The notes: generated from the sequence alone by a model not told the origin. DNA of 64,000 nucleotides from Bombus terrestris (GCF_910591885.1 NC_063279.1:4836001-4900000), one strand, 5' to 3'. Positions 10,375 to 22,119 are shown, numbered from the stretch's first letter. A program made the numbers and translations.

Positions 10375-12270
10375 GAAAATCATTTGTAGCATCTGCTTTC
10401 ACAAGACCATACGAACTTGTACGATCGTCGCTAACTATATCGCTTATTTCAACAAATATTTTGACATCTTCGATAAAAATACAATAAATATTCTACGAAA
10501 TTTTCAGGTACCTCCAAAATCGTAATTTAAGCTACATTGCTAGATTTAATGTAAACATCGCCATTAACAAATGCTCAGTACCTTTCCCAACGCTGAAATT
10601 AAGTCCATTGTCCGAGCTCGTCTAAAAACCAGTACAATCTCCTTGAGCGATTCTAAAGAAACAAAACGCACAAAATCGCTGAAGATGGCAGAGTCGGAAT
10701 AATCCGTCAGAAAGCATCCACGAGTAGAGTGAACTTAACGAGTCAAAGAGGCTCGCGGAATAATTGACCCGCGGCGGTGGTTGTGCATTCTAAGGATCTC
10801 CATCGACAAATGAAGACGGGGATGGCATCTTACAGAGACAAAGGTGCACGAAACCGTCTCAAGCTCAAGGCACTTTCATATTTCCCCGAAGGAGTAAACG
10901 GCATATTGAGTAACGGAGGACCGAGTGGCGCACTTCCTTCTTTTCTTTATATTTCCTTTTTTTGTCTCGAGAAGAATTCGCGCGACAGGGGTGAGTTCCC
11001 GGGGACAAAATAACGTCGGATGGGTTACCGAGCACTTGACCCGAACGAGGATGAACTAGAGAAGACGAGAGAGGGCCCGCACTCCTGGTGATTAAAGTAA
11101 AGCCGGGAATTAGAGCGAAGGAAACTCCAGTGGAACGGAGAGGCGAGCGAAGGAGGAGCGATGGTGTGGCAATCAGTGAAATGGCGGTGAAAATAAATGA
11201 ATGGAAATCGAGTCTATCTTTCTCTGGCGTACAGGAGCAAGGACAAACCGTGTGGCACCGGCCACGCCAGCGCAGTCGACGAACCCGAGTCGGTCTGCTT
11301 GCTCGAACAATAAGAACGAATCGCCGAGTTAACTCGGGCTACATTTGTGATTGTAAGAAGCCCATCTCGCAAATCCTGTTCCACTCGGGACGGCTCCTTC
11401 GCCGCGACGCGAATTCGTCGCCGAGCGATGATTGAAAAGCCACGGAATCGTCCTCCGGGCTTGGGATAAGCGGCTGGCGAACGAAGTATGTATTCGGCGC
11501 CGGGTGAAGACGATAGAAAAATTAGACTGTCACGTTTTCGTATTTCTTTTGTAGGTAAAGTTAAGTGGTAAGAGGTAAAAATACGTGAAAATGGTATATT
11601 ACATCAATGGTTCGAATACTTTAAATAGAGTAGATGTTAAACGATGGCATTCCTTGAATTTTTATTTATATTATTTTGGAATGACCTCACTGTATTTATA
11701 GAAACTATTCATGTAAAAGTTAAATGTTCATCAAACGCAAAAGATCAGTAACGTAATTTACTTTCGTTGAACCAGTATCATAATCCTTGCAATGGTCACG
11801 ATTTGACTTTATAATACGAGATAGACTGATTTAACTATCTTCATTTGAACATGCTACTAAGAGCTATTACCAGAGCTATTATTCTCTAATTTCACCCAAT
11901 AATTCTTGCTGGTCTAATTAATTCGATCAAAAGATTATTCATCTTCCATTCCGTATAGAGTATCCAAGCTAAATAGCATTTTTACCAACAACCATCGTTC
12001 CCGATTACGGGGTGTTTTCGATTTGGGAGAGAGCAAAGATATTACGTTACTTATAGAGCATAGTGATATACACTAAGCAAGAAAGGACAGGATCAGAATC
12101 GACGTCAAAGCTTCGGGGCATCGTTCGATATTTTAACGAGAACAAGCTCGGTCGTTTAACGCGACCGAATCCCATGACAAATCTGTCGACGTTGGAGAGC
12201 GTCGCGAAGCGTATTACAGAAGCAGAGTCCTTGACTGTGTTTCGCGTGGAATCCCTAAACTAAACTATAC
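10375..12270. other. AT-rich flanks around a CpG-rich patch
   Basis: 10375-10740 and 11560-12270 are AT-rich and hold nothing I can name. The CpG-rich patch between contains a plus frame at 10777-11013 whose end overlaps a donor-like GGGTGAGT (about 10988-10995), and a 115-codon frame at 11088-11435. Neither is recognised and neither has a good acceptor upstream. Confidence 0.5.
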
Positions 12271-13322
12271 CTCATCCCTATCGGAGAACAAGCATCCCTA
12301 CCCTCAGGGAAGCAAGCTTAATGCCTCGGAAAAAATAACACACGCACACACACGTACGCGTGTTTCGTTCGCTCTCGTTTTCGTGTGCATCCCCCACGAG
12401 CGTCGAGGAGCCGTGCGTGTCTCCCGTGTCCTTTTTTTGCCGGCGAAGAGGGTGGACATTTAGGGCGACAAAAAAGGACACTCTGTCTGCCGCAGGAAGC
12501 CCCCGGAACACGCTGGAATTTCGACCTCCCGCGCGATCGATCGAATCTGCATGTTTTTCTTCCTCGGGGAAAACGATATTGCCTTCGTACTATTGCTGAA
12601 GCGGCAATTGTTCAGGGGTTCGACGAGACCTCGCCAATCCCCATACCTTCGTTCTCTCCTTCTCTTTCCCAGCTCCCTGCTCCTCGTGTCGTCCGAAACG
12701 AAACTTCTTTCGCATCCATCGAGTTCGAGGAAAACGCGATTTAAGTTTGGCCGCGCTGTTTGTTACTGACAGTCCGCCAAGTACGTCTGGAAAGGATTTT
12801 CATTATGTAAACCGATGAATCGGTTCATTTCTCGTTTCCTTTTCGTTTCGTTAATGATCGTGCGATATGATATATCTTTTTGGTATGGAAAAATCAGGTA
12901 CAGGTTAAGCATTCGTTAGTAGGCATATGCGAAAACTAAAGGGACTGAGAACGTTGGACATTTCTTAATTATCCAAAATACAAGTAAGCTATCATCTCTT
13001 TGTAATTAACGCCCTCCTATCGATCTTATTCCTATTCATCCTACAACTGCGATAAAATAAACGAAATACCAATTCCAAATCGAAGCATTTTACGCAAAAC
13101 AACGTGAAACAAATGGAACACCCATTTTAGAATACCGATGACATTTATGAAAATTATTCCAGCCTCAATTAACGCGTAATTAATTAAGCAACCTAATTAA
13201 CCGGCTTAATTGGCCCGGTAACCGAGCCACACCTTTCGAGTGGCGCATAGGTATGCCCAGGTCTGTATCCTCCCACCCGGTATCCCCGGGGTTACATCGT
13301 GACCGAAGTGTATCGCGCACCG
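12271..13322. other. CpG-rich patch, then AT-rich stretch
   Basis: An alternating CA/CG tract at about 12335-12365 and a pyrimidine-rich tract at about 12640-12690 flank overlapping frames of 66-119 codons on both strands. None is recognisable. 12770-13150 is AT-rich and empty. Confidence 0.5.
13150..13215. promoter_or_regulatory. Cluster of TAATTA core motifs
   Basis: Within about 65 bases there are five TAAT/ATTA-type cores (including TAATTAATTAA, CTAATTAA and TTAATTGG) at the edge of a CpG-rich island. TAATTA is the known core bound by many homeodomain proteins. Binding here is inference, and AT-rich DNA yields such motifs often. Confidence 0.15.
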
Positions 13323-14114
13323 ATGTCTCTTTTCTTCTCTCTCGCTGTCTCCCTTTCTCACGTACACATGCGCGCGCGTACACATGGTTCATCGTCCGCA
13401 CACACTTTGGTTCACCCGCGTCAGCCAGCCGGTGCACGTGTGTCCGTCGTGTGTAATCCCCCACCAGGTCTGATTCCCCTGAATCGCCCCCACCCGCGGG
13501 TTGTGGGTGCGGCCTCGGCCATTTTGGTACCACCTACCCCTCACGCGCAGGTCCTCCACCCTTCTAGGGGATTTGATACACGTACGATGGCACACGTATA
13601 CACACGAACGCGAATGTCGCGGACTAGGCAGCACGAGGACTCGATTGTGTCTGTGAACGCACGCGTGTGCGCGCGTTCTCGCGTGGAAAGGTGCTCGAAG
13701 TCGCGTTGGAAGCTGGAAGGGAGATCGAGGAGGTGGAAGGTGGCGGTTCGTATAGGCGGTCGAGAGACGGACGGGGAGGGGAAAGACGAGCTTATTTCAG
13801 AATCCAACGCACGAGGAGGAGAAGAGGAAGAAGAAGTAGTGGAAGAAGAAGAGGAGGAAAAAGAGGTGTCGTTTCGAGGAACGTCGAGGGTGGGGAACCG
13901 ACTTAATTTCTGCCACCCCCTCCGACACATTTCCCTCCTCAGTCACCTTCCACCGTCACCACTCTCTTCCACCCCTCTCCACCCCCTTGTGTCCCCACGT
14001 CGCCGTCTCCCGTACCCTCGGGCCCGCTCGTTACACGTTCCTCGCCCGGTACGGGGTAACTTCTTCTTGGTAGAGCTCTTTGAAAGGGATTCAAAGGACT
14101 CAAGAGTTTGCTGA
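13323..14114 (+). CDS. Longest open frame of the window, doubtful coding
   Basis: An ATG-initiated frame of 263 codons (open from a GTG at 13299) runs to a stop at 14112-14114. The peptide has no domain I recognise. It is a patchwork: a Ser/Leu-rich start, Pro-rich and His-rich stretches, an Arg/Lys-rich middle, a Glu-rich block of about 20 residues and a Pro/Ser/Leu-rich end. These match the underlying tracts: alternating CA/CG at 13361-13390 and 13575-13685, and a GA tract at 13690-13880. The opposite strand is also open for 117 and 129 codons in the same interval. Simultaneous openness argues for stop-poor composition. Its length is still notable, so I list it, with low confidence. Confidence 0.1.
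   Translation: MSLFFSLAVSLSHVHMRARTHGSSSAHTLVHPRQPAGARVSVVCNPPPGLIPLNRPHPRVVGAASAILVPPTPHAQVLHPSRGFDTRTMAHVYTRTRMSRTRQHEDSIVSVNARVCARSRVERCSKSRWKLEGRSRRWKVAVRIGGRETDGEGKDELISESNARGGEEEEEVVEEEEEEKEVSFRGTSRVGNRLNFCHPLRHISLLSHLPPSPLSSTPLHPLVSPRRRLPYPRARSLHVPRPVRGNFFLVELFERDSKDSRVC
13575..13880 (+). repeat. Alternating tract followed by purine tract
   Basis: CACACGTATACAC-type alternation and CGCGTGTGCGCGCG (about 13575-13685) run into an uninterrupted GA/GGA/GAA-rich tract (about 13690-13880). It is one of the clearest examples of the paired tract arrangement. Confidence 0.7.
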
Positions 14115-16253
14115 TTATTTCTCCCGTTAATTTCTCGAGAGGCGGGCGAAGAGAATCGTTTCAGAGAATATTGTTAGAAAAGGATGATTCTCTTAGGAGA
14201 ATGCCTTGTACTTTAACCGGCAGAATTATGTATAATGTTCTTCGGTCGCTACTTCGTTGGGTTTCATGGAATCCAGATGGCTGCTCCGAGTTTGTTCGAA
14301 GGGTAGGTTTTTGGTATTGATCAGTGGGTCGGGGTTTATTAACTCGTGGATGGTATCGAGTGGTGAAAACTGACCGTGGCGGCAATCAACGGTGGAGAAC
14401 GGTCGTCGTACTTGAAGAAACTGGGAGAAACCTACGCGACGTTCTTGTCCATAGATGGCGACACTTGTATTCCTTCAGGTTCCTTTGATATCATTTCTCC
14501 TCGATTATCACGAATTTGTATCTGTTTCGTAAAATACAATAAACTCTTTTTGTGTTTAATTGAAACTTATTATCAAACGTGTCCGTCACTAAAGCTTATG
14601 CTAATGTCAATCTCTAAACAGATAACATCAATATCTAAAATTGAATAAAAATTTCATCAAAATGGGAAGGTTTCAAATTTTCTAATCGAATTCGATTCGT
14701 TCGTCCTATCCGCAATTTCGATATTTTACTCAATTTTAAAACCATTTTTCCCGAACGAAGAGAAAAATTTGTAAAACCAATTGTCAGAGGCACTGCTCGG
14801 TGAACACGCTTTCGAGAGCAATACGAGCTTAAAACTGTTTTCCTGCGAAGGAAACAACGATTCGCGAAACTTAAGCAGCGAACATGTCACGAAGCTCGCA
14901 AAATTTTACACGGAATTCGATATAAATTCCCTTCCTTTCTTCGAGACTTTCTGTCCTCGTTCAGCTTGCAACGTGTTTCCAAGAGGGTGTATAGGTTATA
15001 GCAAGGGACGAGGAAGCGTAAGTGCTTTTTGTCAGAAAAATTATATGATAGCTGGGAACGCGAGCTTTTTCCGCCTTCGTCCGCCATTCTCTCCACTTTC
15101 AGCGCTGGATTAGAAAATATGATTAGCTTCGTGCCGGGAGTTTATTCAGGCTACGAAACTGCACGGCGAAGGAGTGGCTGTCGCTCGTACCCTTCGGGTT
15201 TTATGGATGACCGTGGTCCCCTACGTGTCTCGACACGGGAAGTTTCTCGAAAACCGTTTCTCCATCCCTCTCTTCGCTAATTCCTACAATGTGTTGCCAT
15301 TTTGTACTTCCTGCGCTAACTTTTCTTTGTGGGAAAAACTTTTTTATGCAAAACAACCTTTTATCTATACAAGTACTTTATCAAATTGACTTAAATTCTG
15401 AACGACACACCGTTGTGTATCTACAAAATTTCTATAAAAAAAAACTACGGTAAAAGTTGATCTTAAAATAGAAATAATTAGTTTTTTTTTATATCACGTC
15501 GTCCAAAATATTTAGAAAGAAATAATATAGGAATAATTTTAGAAGATGATGTTAGGAGTGAGAGACGTTCAGTTTGAAACAAAGGGATACCGTGAGTTCA
15601 CTTGGGGTAATATAGGCAACGCACGTCTCCATATTTTTGCTTTCATTTTGCTTTCATAAACCTCTCTAGTTTTGCCTGCTTCGTTTCATTCCTCTTACGG
15701 GGGACTCACTTTGCTTTGCTCTCCATCTTTCTAACCCTCGCGAAAACTACCCCCGTTTTCCTTCTTCTTCGAAACGAATGACTTTGCAACGTTGCGTCGT
15801 GTGCTTGAATGGAGCAGCTAACGCAGTTCTCCGAATCGAAAGTTACCGTGCTCGTAAATGATATTGCATGCATGCGCAAAATTTAGGAGAATGTTAACTA
15901 TCGAAATAAAGAGGGTAGGCTTCTTAATATCGGAGGAAAAGAATAATACGTTATTGAATTTAGACTCTTTTAAAAAGATTACGTATTATTCGTAGAAATG
16001 GTAACTGCGACTTTTATTTTCTAATACACCTCGAAAAATAATTCCACATAAAGCCTCGAAATCGAATTTTTTATCTAACAGCTAAAAATAATTTTATAAA
16101 AGTAATCTATTACCTATTGAATCAAATCGAGCGTATTTCGTAAAATTGTAAGCGTTAAAAATTGCTATGTGCAAAGAGGCACGTGAAGATAAGTCAATCA
16201 TAGCACTAAAAAAAGGGCCAGTCTATCATGGGAGAGACAAGTAACATAACAGC
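14115..16253. other. Mostly AT-rich, no supported gene
   Basis: Open frames of 60-110 codons occur on both strands. The frame at 14367-14648 looks protein-like for its first 37 codons but has no ATG start and no acceptor upstream. A donor-like GCGTAAGT lies at about 15016-15023 with no matching frame. 15400-16250 is AT-rich with nothing I can name. Confidence 0.5.
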
Positions 16254-16550
16254 ATGGGGAAACGCGGGGGTGAAGATGAGTATTTCCCAGAGGAGGATCC
16301 TCGGCTCGCCTCATCAGACGATCTCGCAGAGTGGCTCGAGCCCTTGGACTGCATAATAAAACCATGGCAATTTTTATCGAGCATCGTGATGTTCTGCTCA
16401 ACCATTGTTCTGCTCACGACTATTGGATTCCCGGTATTCGGAGTTCATGCGGTTTCTAGTATTCTTGTCGCGATGCCTCGCGACAGCTCGATGAAAACTT
16501 TCGAAATGCCACGAACCGTGGACGTGCGTGGAAAAAACTACAGGTTTTAG
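16254..16550 (+). CDS. Candidate small single-pass membrane protein, unrecognised
   Basis: A 98-codon ATG frame sits in AT-rich surroundings. The start has a favourable context (A at -3, G at +4) and lies three codons after an in-frame TAA, so the ATG is the natural start. Residues 6-32 are strongly acidic (EDEYFPEEDPRLASSDD and onward). Residues about 40-73 are hydrophobic and could form a transmembrane helix (SSIVMFCSTIVLLTTIGF). The C-terminus is basic and polar. I recognise no family. There is no clear splice site, so a one-exon small ORF is the natural model, and a TATA element follows it and not precedes it. The layout of acidic head, membrane segment and basic tail is what makes it stand out. 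It may still be chance. Confidence 0.25.
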   Translation: MGKRGGEDEYFPEEDPRLASSDDLAEWLEPLDCIIKPWQFLSSIVMFCSTIVLLTTIGFPVFGVHAVSSILVAMPRDSSMKTFEMPRTVDVRGKNYRF

Positions 16551-16560
16551 CGCGCCAAAC

Positions 16561-16690
16561 TATAAAAGACTCGCTGAAATCGCTGAATCAGCTGTAGAAG
16601 TGTAGCAGTCGTTACACTGTGGTCAAATGAATCACGCAGAATCAGTCAGAAACACGTTTCCTGGCAAATCTCCGAGACCGTGTGTAAACT
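16561..16690 (+). promoter_or_regulatory. TATA box with initiator-like site and short ORF
   Basis: TATAAAAG at 16561-16568 is followed by TCAGCT with its A at 16590, 29 bases from the first T, the usual TATA-to-start distance in animals. An ATG at 16627 opens a 21-codon frame (MNHAESVRNTF...) ending in TAA. The initiator match is imperfect (consensus TCAKTY). This is a core-promoter candidate by geometry only. Confidence 0.18.
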
Positions 16691-18600
16691 AAACGTGAAA
16701 AATTGGTTCCACTAATCAATTACGAAAATTGCAAATGGAACGATAAATAGAAATTTAATGACTGAATTCGTACAGGCTTAAAAATGTGAGGTGTCTAACA
16801 ACTGTAAAAAATCTCGTGACTGTTCACTTTTACTTAATCTTATTAAAACTTGTGATCAAACGTAACTTATGTATATACCAAAAATGTTGATAAAACGATT
16901 TATTCCACGTGCATACGATTTGAGACTCAACCTTGATATACAATGACGTTGAAAAAGCAGCACATAGCCTCGGTTTCTTAACACGGCCGATTCCAAAGTC
17001 ATCCAGCTAAGCAATAATAACGGACAAGGCTCGCACAGAGGGTGAAACAGAAATTATTAAGCGCGAAGTATCGACGTTACGTCACATTTTCTCGATATAC
17101 TTTCAACGTGCCGCCGCTAAAATTAGATTCCAGAGACGCGAGTGGCAAGCGATGCATCGAGCGGGAAGAGTGATCGATGAAAAAAAAAGGGCGATCGGTT
17201 TCAACCCCATCCATGAAGCGTGTTTGCGACCCTAGCGCATGAGAAACGATCCCCTCCCCCATCGTCGAATTTATATCGAGATCGAATTATTGATCTTTGC
17301 CAGCGACGACCGATTGCTACGAATCCCATGTGTCGATTTTACGGTTTTAACGATCACCGACCCCGCAGTCGCTGCTCCTTTTTTTTCTTGCCTCTCCTCT
17401 CTTTTTTTACGAGGTCCTGACTGCTGTAACGGTTTCGGTAGTCAGTCGCGATTTATCTACCTTCTGTCCTAGGGACACGCGAACACCGAGTAATTAATCT
17501 GGATCTAGAGATCTCGTTGAGTCCGAGCTACCAGATGCCTCGACCGTCTACCAACGATCGGTCAGTGTCCAGTTCTGTTTTAACTGCGGATTAAGGCGAA
17601 CCTAGTCTAACTAGCTACGACAGGCGCGTTTGTTGACAGAAAGCATTAACAATTAATGTTCTTGTTTGGAATAGGTGACGTTTGTAGTCCGGTTTGCAAG
17701 TAACTGTTCTGACATTTGACGCGTAGGATAATTCGATTATTTTGGGAGAATGTTTTATCCTTTACAGTGAAATTCTTCGATATCTTAGTTGCTTTTTTAG
17801 ATTTACGCGTTTCTTCGATGTTAAACGCGCGCGTTAACTGAATAAGCGGAAACAGCTATTCCTCTCTGTTCCAATAATTATATCTTTGGTGTACACTTTT
17901 AATTGCATACCTTTAATGTACAACACTAGAAATGGATATGAGGGTATTTGCTGTTGTTACTTTTCTTTTCCGACTTTCACCCCTTTTCTGGCTCCTTCTC
18001 AACGATTCCGCGAGTGTCGTACATCTTGTGGCATTTCCAAACAATTTAAAAATAAGGAAATAACGTAGCCGAGTTACACCAGAGATTCTATATTAGAATA
18101 TCGAACTCTGTCTTTGTTACAAATTGATTATGATTGTCTGTACATATTTTAATCCTAGATCGCTAAAACGATACCTATATTAAACTTCGAAGTTATCTGA
18201 ATAACTATAGAACAACGTATATACCGTCTATAATAATACGATTCCAACTTCATTCTTTCAATTCTTATCCTTCGTATCCTCCTAGTTCCCTTCATCTAAC
18301 GAAAGCTCGTTTTTATTAGTAACTTCTATTCCCTTCAAACCACTGTCACGTTGACGTATTTCACGCGTCTCGAAATGATAATTCTCTGACGACGATTCCT
18401 TTGTAAAGGACTCCATCGGTAGCTTCTGCAAATAGAGCGACTGTGTAACATTTTACACTACATTGACCCGGGTATCCAAAGTTATAGCTGGGTCTATAGA
18501 AGGCTGACTATATAACATCAGCATCAGAGAGACACGGTGATCTCAATTACTCGCAGTCACGTTTTCCAACGTCTCCAAAGGCACATTTCCAAACTTCGTC
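16691..18600. other. AT-rich stretch with a moderately CpG-rich centre
   Basis: No gene is recognised. At 17430-17650 the composition is CpG-richer and contains initiator consensus matches TCAGTC (17442-17447) and TCAGTG (about 17551), but neither has a TATA box at the right distance. A possible downstream element (GGACA, 17473-17477) is two bases off the usual position. Short frames at 17077-17472 on both strands look like chance. Confidence 0.45.
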
Positions 18601-18990
18601 GGCAATATCGGCCGCATGAAATTCCATAAATTACACGCCATCCCCCGTTGCTGATCTTCTTGATGCTCGCCCCGATATTACAACGCTTCCCGTCATTATT
18701 GCCTGCGACGAGGAGAGAGGGGAAGAAAGGAACACGAATGAAGGGAGGAGAGAGAAGAAAAAAAAATGGTTCGGTGACGAGCGTGTCCGGTCGAAGACAC
18801 GGCCCGAACCCCTTTTGAACGAGTGGACTCTAAACCCCACCCCGAGTTTCGAGCGGGCGCGTGATCTTTAAGGGGATGTATGTAAGTTGTGGGCGGGTGG
18901 AGGTGTCGGTGAGGGAGCAGAAGAGAGGTTGGCGGGCTAGCGAAACAAGCGAAGGCGTCGTGACGGTGTTGGTGGCACTGCTGATGTCCG

Positions 18991-19042
18991 TAGTGGTGGT
19001 GGTGATGGTGGGGCTGAGATGAAGCTACCGGTGGTGGTGGTG
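18991..19042 (+). repeat. GGT/GAT triplet repeats
   Basis: TAGTGGTGGTGGTGATGGTGG at 18991-19011 and a second GGTGGTGGTGGTG block at 19029-19042, separated by a non-repetitive stretch. The minus frame through them reads His runs. Confidence 0.8.
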
Positions 19043-19119
19043 TAAAATATGGATTTACTTCTCCTCCAGGGCCGAGGCTTTTCCTTCGGGCTCTATGTTC
19101 GCGAACGCGAATGTTCGCC

Positions 19120-19245
19120 TCTCTGTGTGCGTTTACATACACTTCTTATATGTGTAAATACGTATGTACGAGCATGTGCGTGTGTGTATGTGTATGCGTG
19201 TGTGTGTGTGTGTACGTTTCTGGGCTCGTGTGACGTCACACGCAC
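19120..19245 (+). repeat. Long TG-type alternating tract
   Basis: Mostly alternating pyrimidine-purine steps, with a (GT)n core at about 19188-19213. It is continuous with the CRE palindrome at its right end. Confidence 0.8.
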
Positions 19246-19290
19246 CGCTATCAGCCCCATTATGCGAGCTGGCGAAGGAAGAAAACGACG
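19227..19290 (+). promoter_or_regulatory. CRE-type 16-bp palindrome upstream of a possible first exon
   Basis: CGTGTGACGTCACACG (19227-19242) is a perfect 16-bp palindrome centred on TGACGTCA, the known binding octamer of CREB/ATF bZIP factors. Twenty bases on, an ATG at 19262-19264 opens nine codons that end two bases before a strong donor (ACG|GTGAGT, intron from 19291). The arrangement resembles a promoter plus short first coding exon. No downstream exon was found, and the palindrome could partly reflect the TG/CA composition. Confidence 0.2.
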
Positions 19291-20151
19291 GTGAGTGGAG
19301 AGGGTGCCAGGACTCGTTTGTTAGACGGGGCTTGGAAATCCAGGGGGTGTTTTGTTACTGTTTTCTTTGCACTGTCACACGAGACGCCAGTGTTTTGTCT
19401 TCCTACGAGGAAAGAAGTTGCACCGTTAACAGGAAGCTCGTGGAAAGGGTGAAGTTGAAACCAGTCGGAGGCAATGCTTTGGTTAAGAGCGAATCCGGAC
19501 TGCGCGTCTCTTCTTGCACCCATCGACGGTTTTCTCGATTCGCTACTCGCGACAGGTCGCGAGATAAATCGTATCATCGCGACACGGAATCTACCATCGT
19601 TGGAAGGGAAAGATTTCCTCACGAACATGCTGAGAAACAACGTTTCACTTTAATCATACTTATTTATAATCGTTATTAAACGACAATAACTATGAAGTTT
19701 CCTCTCTGCGTATCCATCAATTTACATACGAAATTACCTTTCATTGAAATAGGAAGGGACCTCCAGCGATGCTTTAACGAAGCTCGATGTATTCGCGGCT
19801 CGTGATAGCCGAGCCGGTTATATCCGAGGCACATCCCGACATGTACATCGACCCCTGCGTACACTGACATTCGATCTTCCGTCGACTATTTCCATCTTAC
19901 ATAGAGCCGGAGTATATAGAACCATGTAAAGCTCGTATACCTACGCGGGTAATTTAAAATGCGATTACTCGAAGGGTGTCCTTCGTAGGGGTAGCATTCG
20001 TTGGTGGACATAAGAATAGCTAATACGGAAATGGCGAAGGAAAGCCGGGGGTGGGAAAGAGGTGGCCGACGGAGGAGAAGAAGAAGGGGGAGCGGTTGGA
20101 TGGCTGCCATTAAAAGATTTCATCCCTTCCCTCTCTCGCCCGCGGCACCCA

Positions 20152-20325
20152 TATATAAGGGTGAGTAATCTGAGAGCCACCCCTCCTTTCTTATTTTCCT
20201 TCCTTCTTTTTCTCACTCTCCTCCTTCCCCTACGAGCCCGCGACTGGTCCTCGTGGTGTACGTTCACGAATACACGGAACACGGTCGACCACTCGCAGAA
20301 AAGCACCGGCTTCGCTGTATATAAG
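20152..20325 (+). promoter_or_regulatory. Two TATATAAG boxes 166 bases apart
   Basis: TATATAAG occurs at 20152-20159 and 20318-20325. The first is followed at once by GGGTGAGT, a donor-like sequence. Neither has a convincing initiator about 30 bases downstream, so these are motif matches only. Confidence 0.15.
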
Positions 20326-21524
20326 AGTTAGAATAGAGGGCCGGGTGTAAATTGTGAGAAACTGTGCATAGCTTCTATTTTCATGTTTTCGCGCGCAACT
20401 TGTATTATTTCTTTATACGAGGTCTGATTTTAGAAGAAGGATACGTAACGAAGCTCGCTCATGGGATGAACTTCTTTCCAACAATCGTTAATACCGTTAG
20501 GGTTTCAGAGTTGCTGTCACGAGATTTTCGCTTGGAATGGATGTTTATTTCCATTTTACACATATTTCGGCAGAGAATCGCGTTAATTGTCAGCTTTGCT
20601 GGTTTCCTTTTAAGCATCGTATAAAGCAGTTTAGAAACTGTTTAACGTACAACTACTGAAACATATCGTTCTTTAACGTTCGTTAACAAACATGTTTAAA
20701 AGAACATTGTCAAACGATAATTACTCTATTGATTTTCGTCTACGTCTGTCTACATGATACATTTACTTATTTACGTGTACCTATATTTTTACGAGTTTCT
20801 GGCACGAACCAAACATTTTGAAAGCATAGTAAAACTGTACTCGACGTTATTGCCAATAAAATATTTTCAACAAGTTCCTGCATCTCCCCATGCAGCGGGT
20901 TTAATTTTCCAAAAAATATGATTTACGTCCCGCATCTGTCCAATTATGCTTGCCGAGGGTAACGGGCGTTAGTTAAAATCGCAATGAAAGCCACCTGACG
21001 GAGGGGCAGTATACATAGCCGCGACATTCAGTTTTGAGATCGAATCCCCGGTACGCACACCAGCGCAAGAAGATGACACAGGCTCGCATAAGTTGAAGGA
21101 ACGAGAACGGGAGAGAGCGCAGACACTGGCTGCACCTAAGGGATATGTAAGACCGACACACACGTACGGATTACAGAGGGTAGGATTGGCAGCTCTGATC
21201 AATATTCGATTTTTGAAATATCTTCCCCACCCCTCGGCCCATCGACGTCCTCGCCCTTGCCTGAGCGCGCCACCCGCCTCCAGCCGCCACCGAACACCGC
21301 CACCCCTCGCGGAACGTTCCTCGAAAGCTCGATACTCCATTTGTATTTTTAAACTGGAATCCCTATACACACACGGGCAGCGTGTGCACGTACACGTATA
21401 CACGTGCAAGGCTACGTATACAGCGACAGAGGAAAGCGTCCTGCCACCACCATCGCCATTCGCCATCACCATTACCACCGCCGCCGGCGTCGTCCTCCGT
21501 TACTCTCGTCTCCTCAACCCTCTT

Positions 21525-21600
21525 TCTTCTTCTTCTTCTTCTTCTTCTTCTTCTTCCTCGTCTTCTTCTTCTTCGTCCGCTTCTTCTTGCTCTTCCCCGA
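21525..21600 (+). repeat. TTC/CTT triplet repeat
   Basis: Nearly pure TTC from 21525 to about 21556, then interrupted TTC/TCG units to about 21596. Plus frames read Ser, Phe or Leu runs and minus frames read Arg, Lys or Glu runs. Confidence 0.9.
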
Positions 21601-21937
21601 GGTTCGTTCTCTTCCCCCCGTGACTTTCCTGCTCTTCGTGCTCTCCTCGCGAGAGACCTCCTCTCTTTCTTTTTTAACTTGTGTGCGCCACCCACACACG
21701 CTTAACGAGCTGAACGCGTGGATGGGGATTCGTGTGATCGCATGTACGTCCCTGCTCTCGCGAGTGTGTACATCTATACGTGTGCGAGCAGAGTACACTC
21801 GGTGGAGGCCGGGGGCATACGATCCATCGGAATTTTAAGGAAATAGAAGGACACTCGATGCATACCATCGGTATGTAGTAATGCGCCGGTGTTAGTATGC
21901 GTGTCCGTTAACGTACGTATACGTGTACGTGTTACAG

Positions 21938-22119
21938 GGCCGGCGATACCGGCTCGAAATGTTTCGAGGTGACAGAATCCTCTTTAGCTTGGCGGCATTG
22001 TATCGTTCCTCGGAAGAATCTGTATGCGCGATTGGTTTAGAAACGGCTCTTAAATGCAAAAATTTCGCCAATCAGTCATGTCGATCTAAGATTCGTCTCT
22101 TGGTAAACGGTGTTCGCGC
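21938..22119 (+). CDS. Candidate internal exon, unrecognised
   Basis: The frame is open from an acceptor-like TTACAG (ending 21937) to a donor-like GTAAGG (from 22120), about 60 codons. The peptide is varied (begins GRRYRLEMFRGDRILF, later Cys and Lys containing) and resembles no family I know. The tract before the acceptor is an alternating TG/CA run and a poor pyrimidine tract, which lowers confidence. Confidence 0.12.

Larger units (their letters stand above)
18601..21900. other. Large CpG-rich, repeat-rich island
   Basis: This is the largest island of the window. It holds a purine tract (about 18700-18780), GGT repeats, a long GT-type alternating tract, a CRE-type palindrome, two TATA boxes, a TTC repeat and more alternating tracts (21362-21425, 21685-21785, 21895-21935). 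ORFs of 110-176 codons are open on both strands across the same repeats (for example 18696-19142 minus, 19164-19679 plus, 20969-21478 minus, 21093-21623 plus) and give low-complexity peptides. I support none as a gene. Confidence 0.5.

Noticed and set aside
14367..14648. Frame that looks protein-like for its first part
   Set aside because: It starts only at GTG, has no acceptor upstream and becomes AT-rich chance sequence after about 37 codons.
20969..21623. ORFs of 169 and 176 codons on opposite strands
   Set aside because: Overlapping, low-complexity and driven by CpG and TTC composition.
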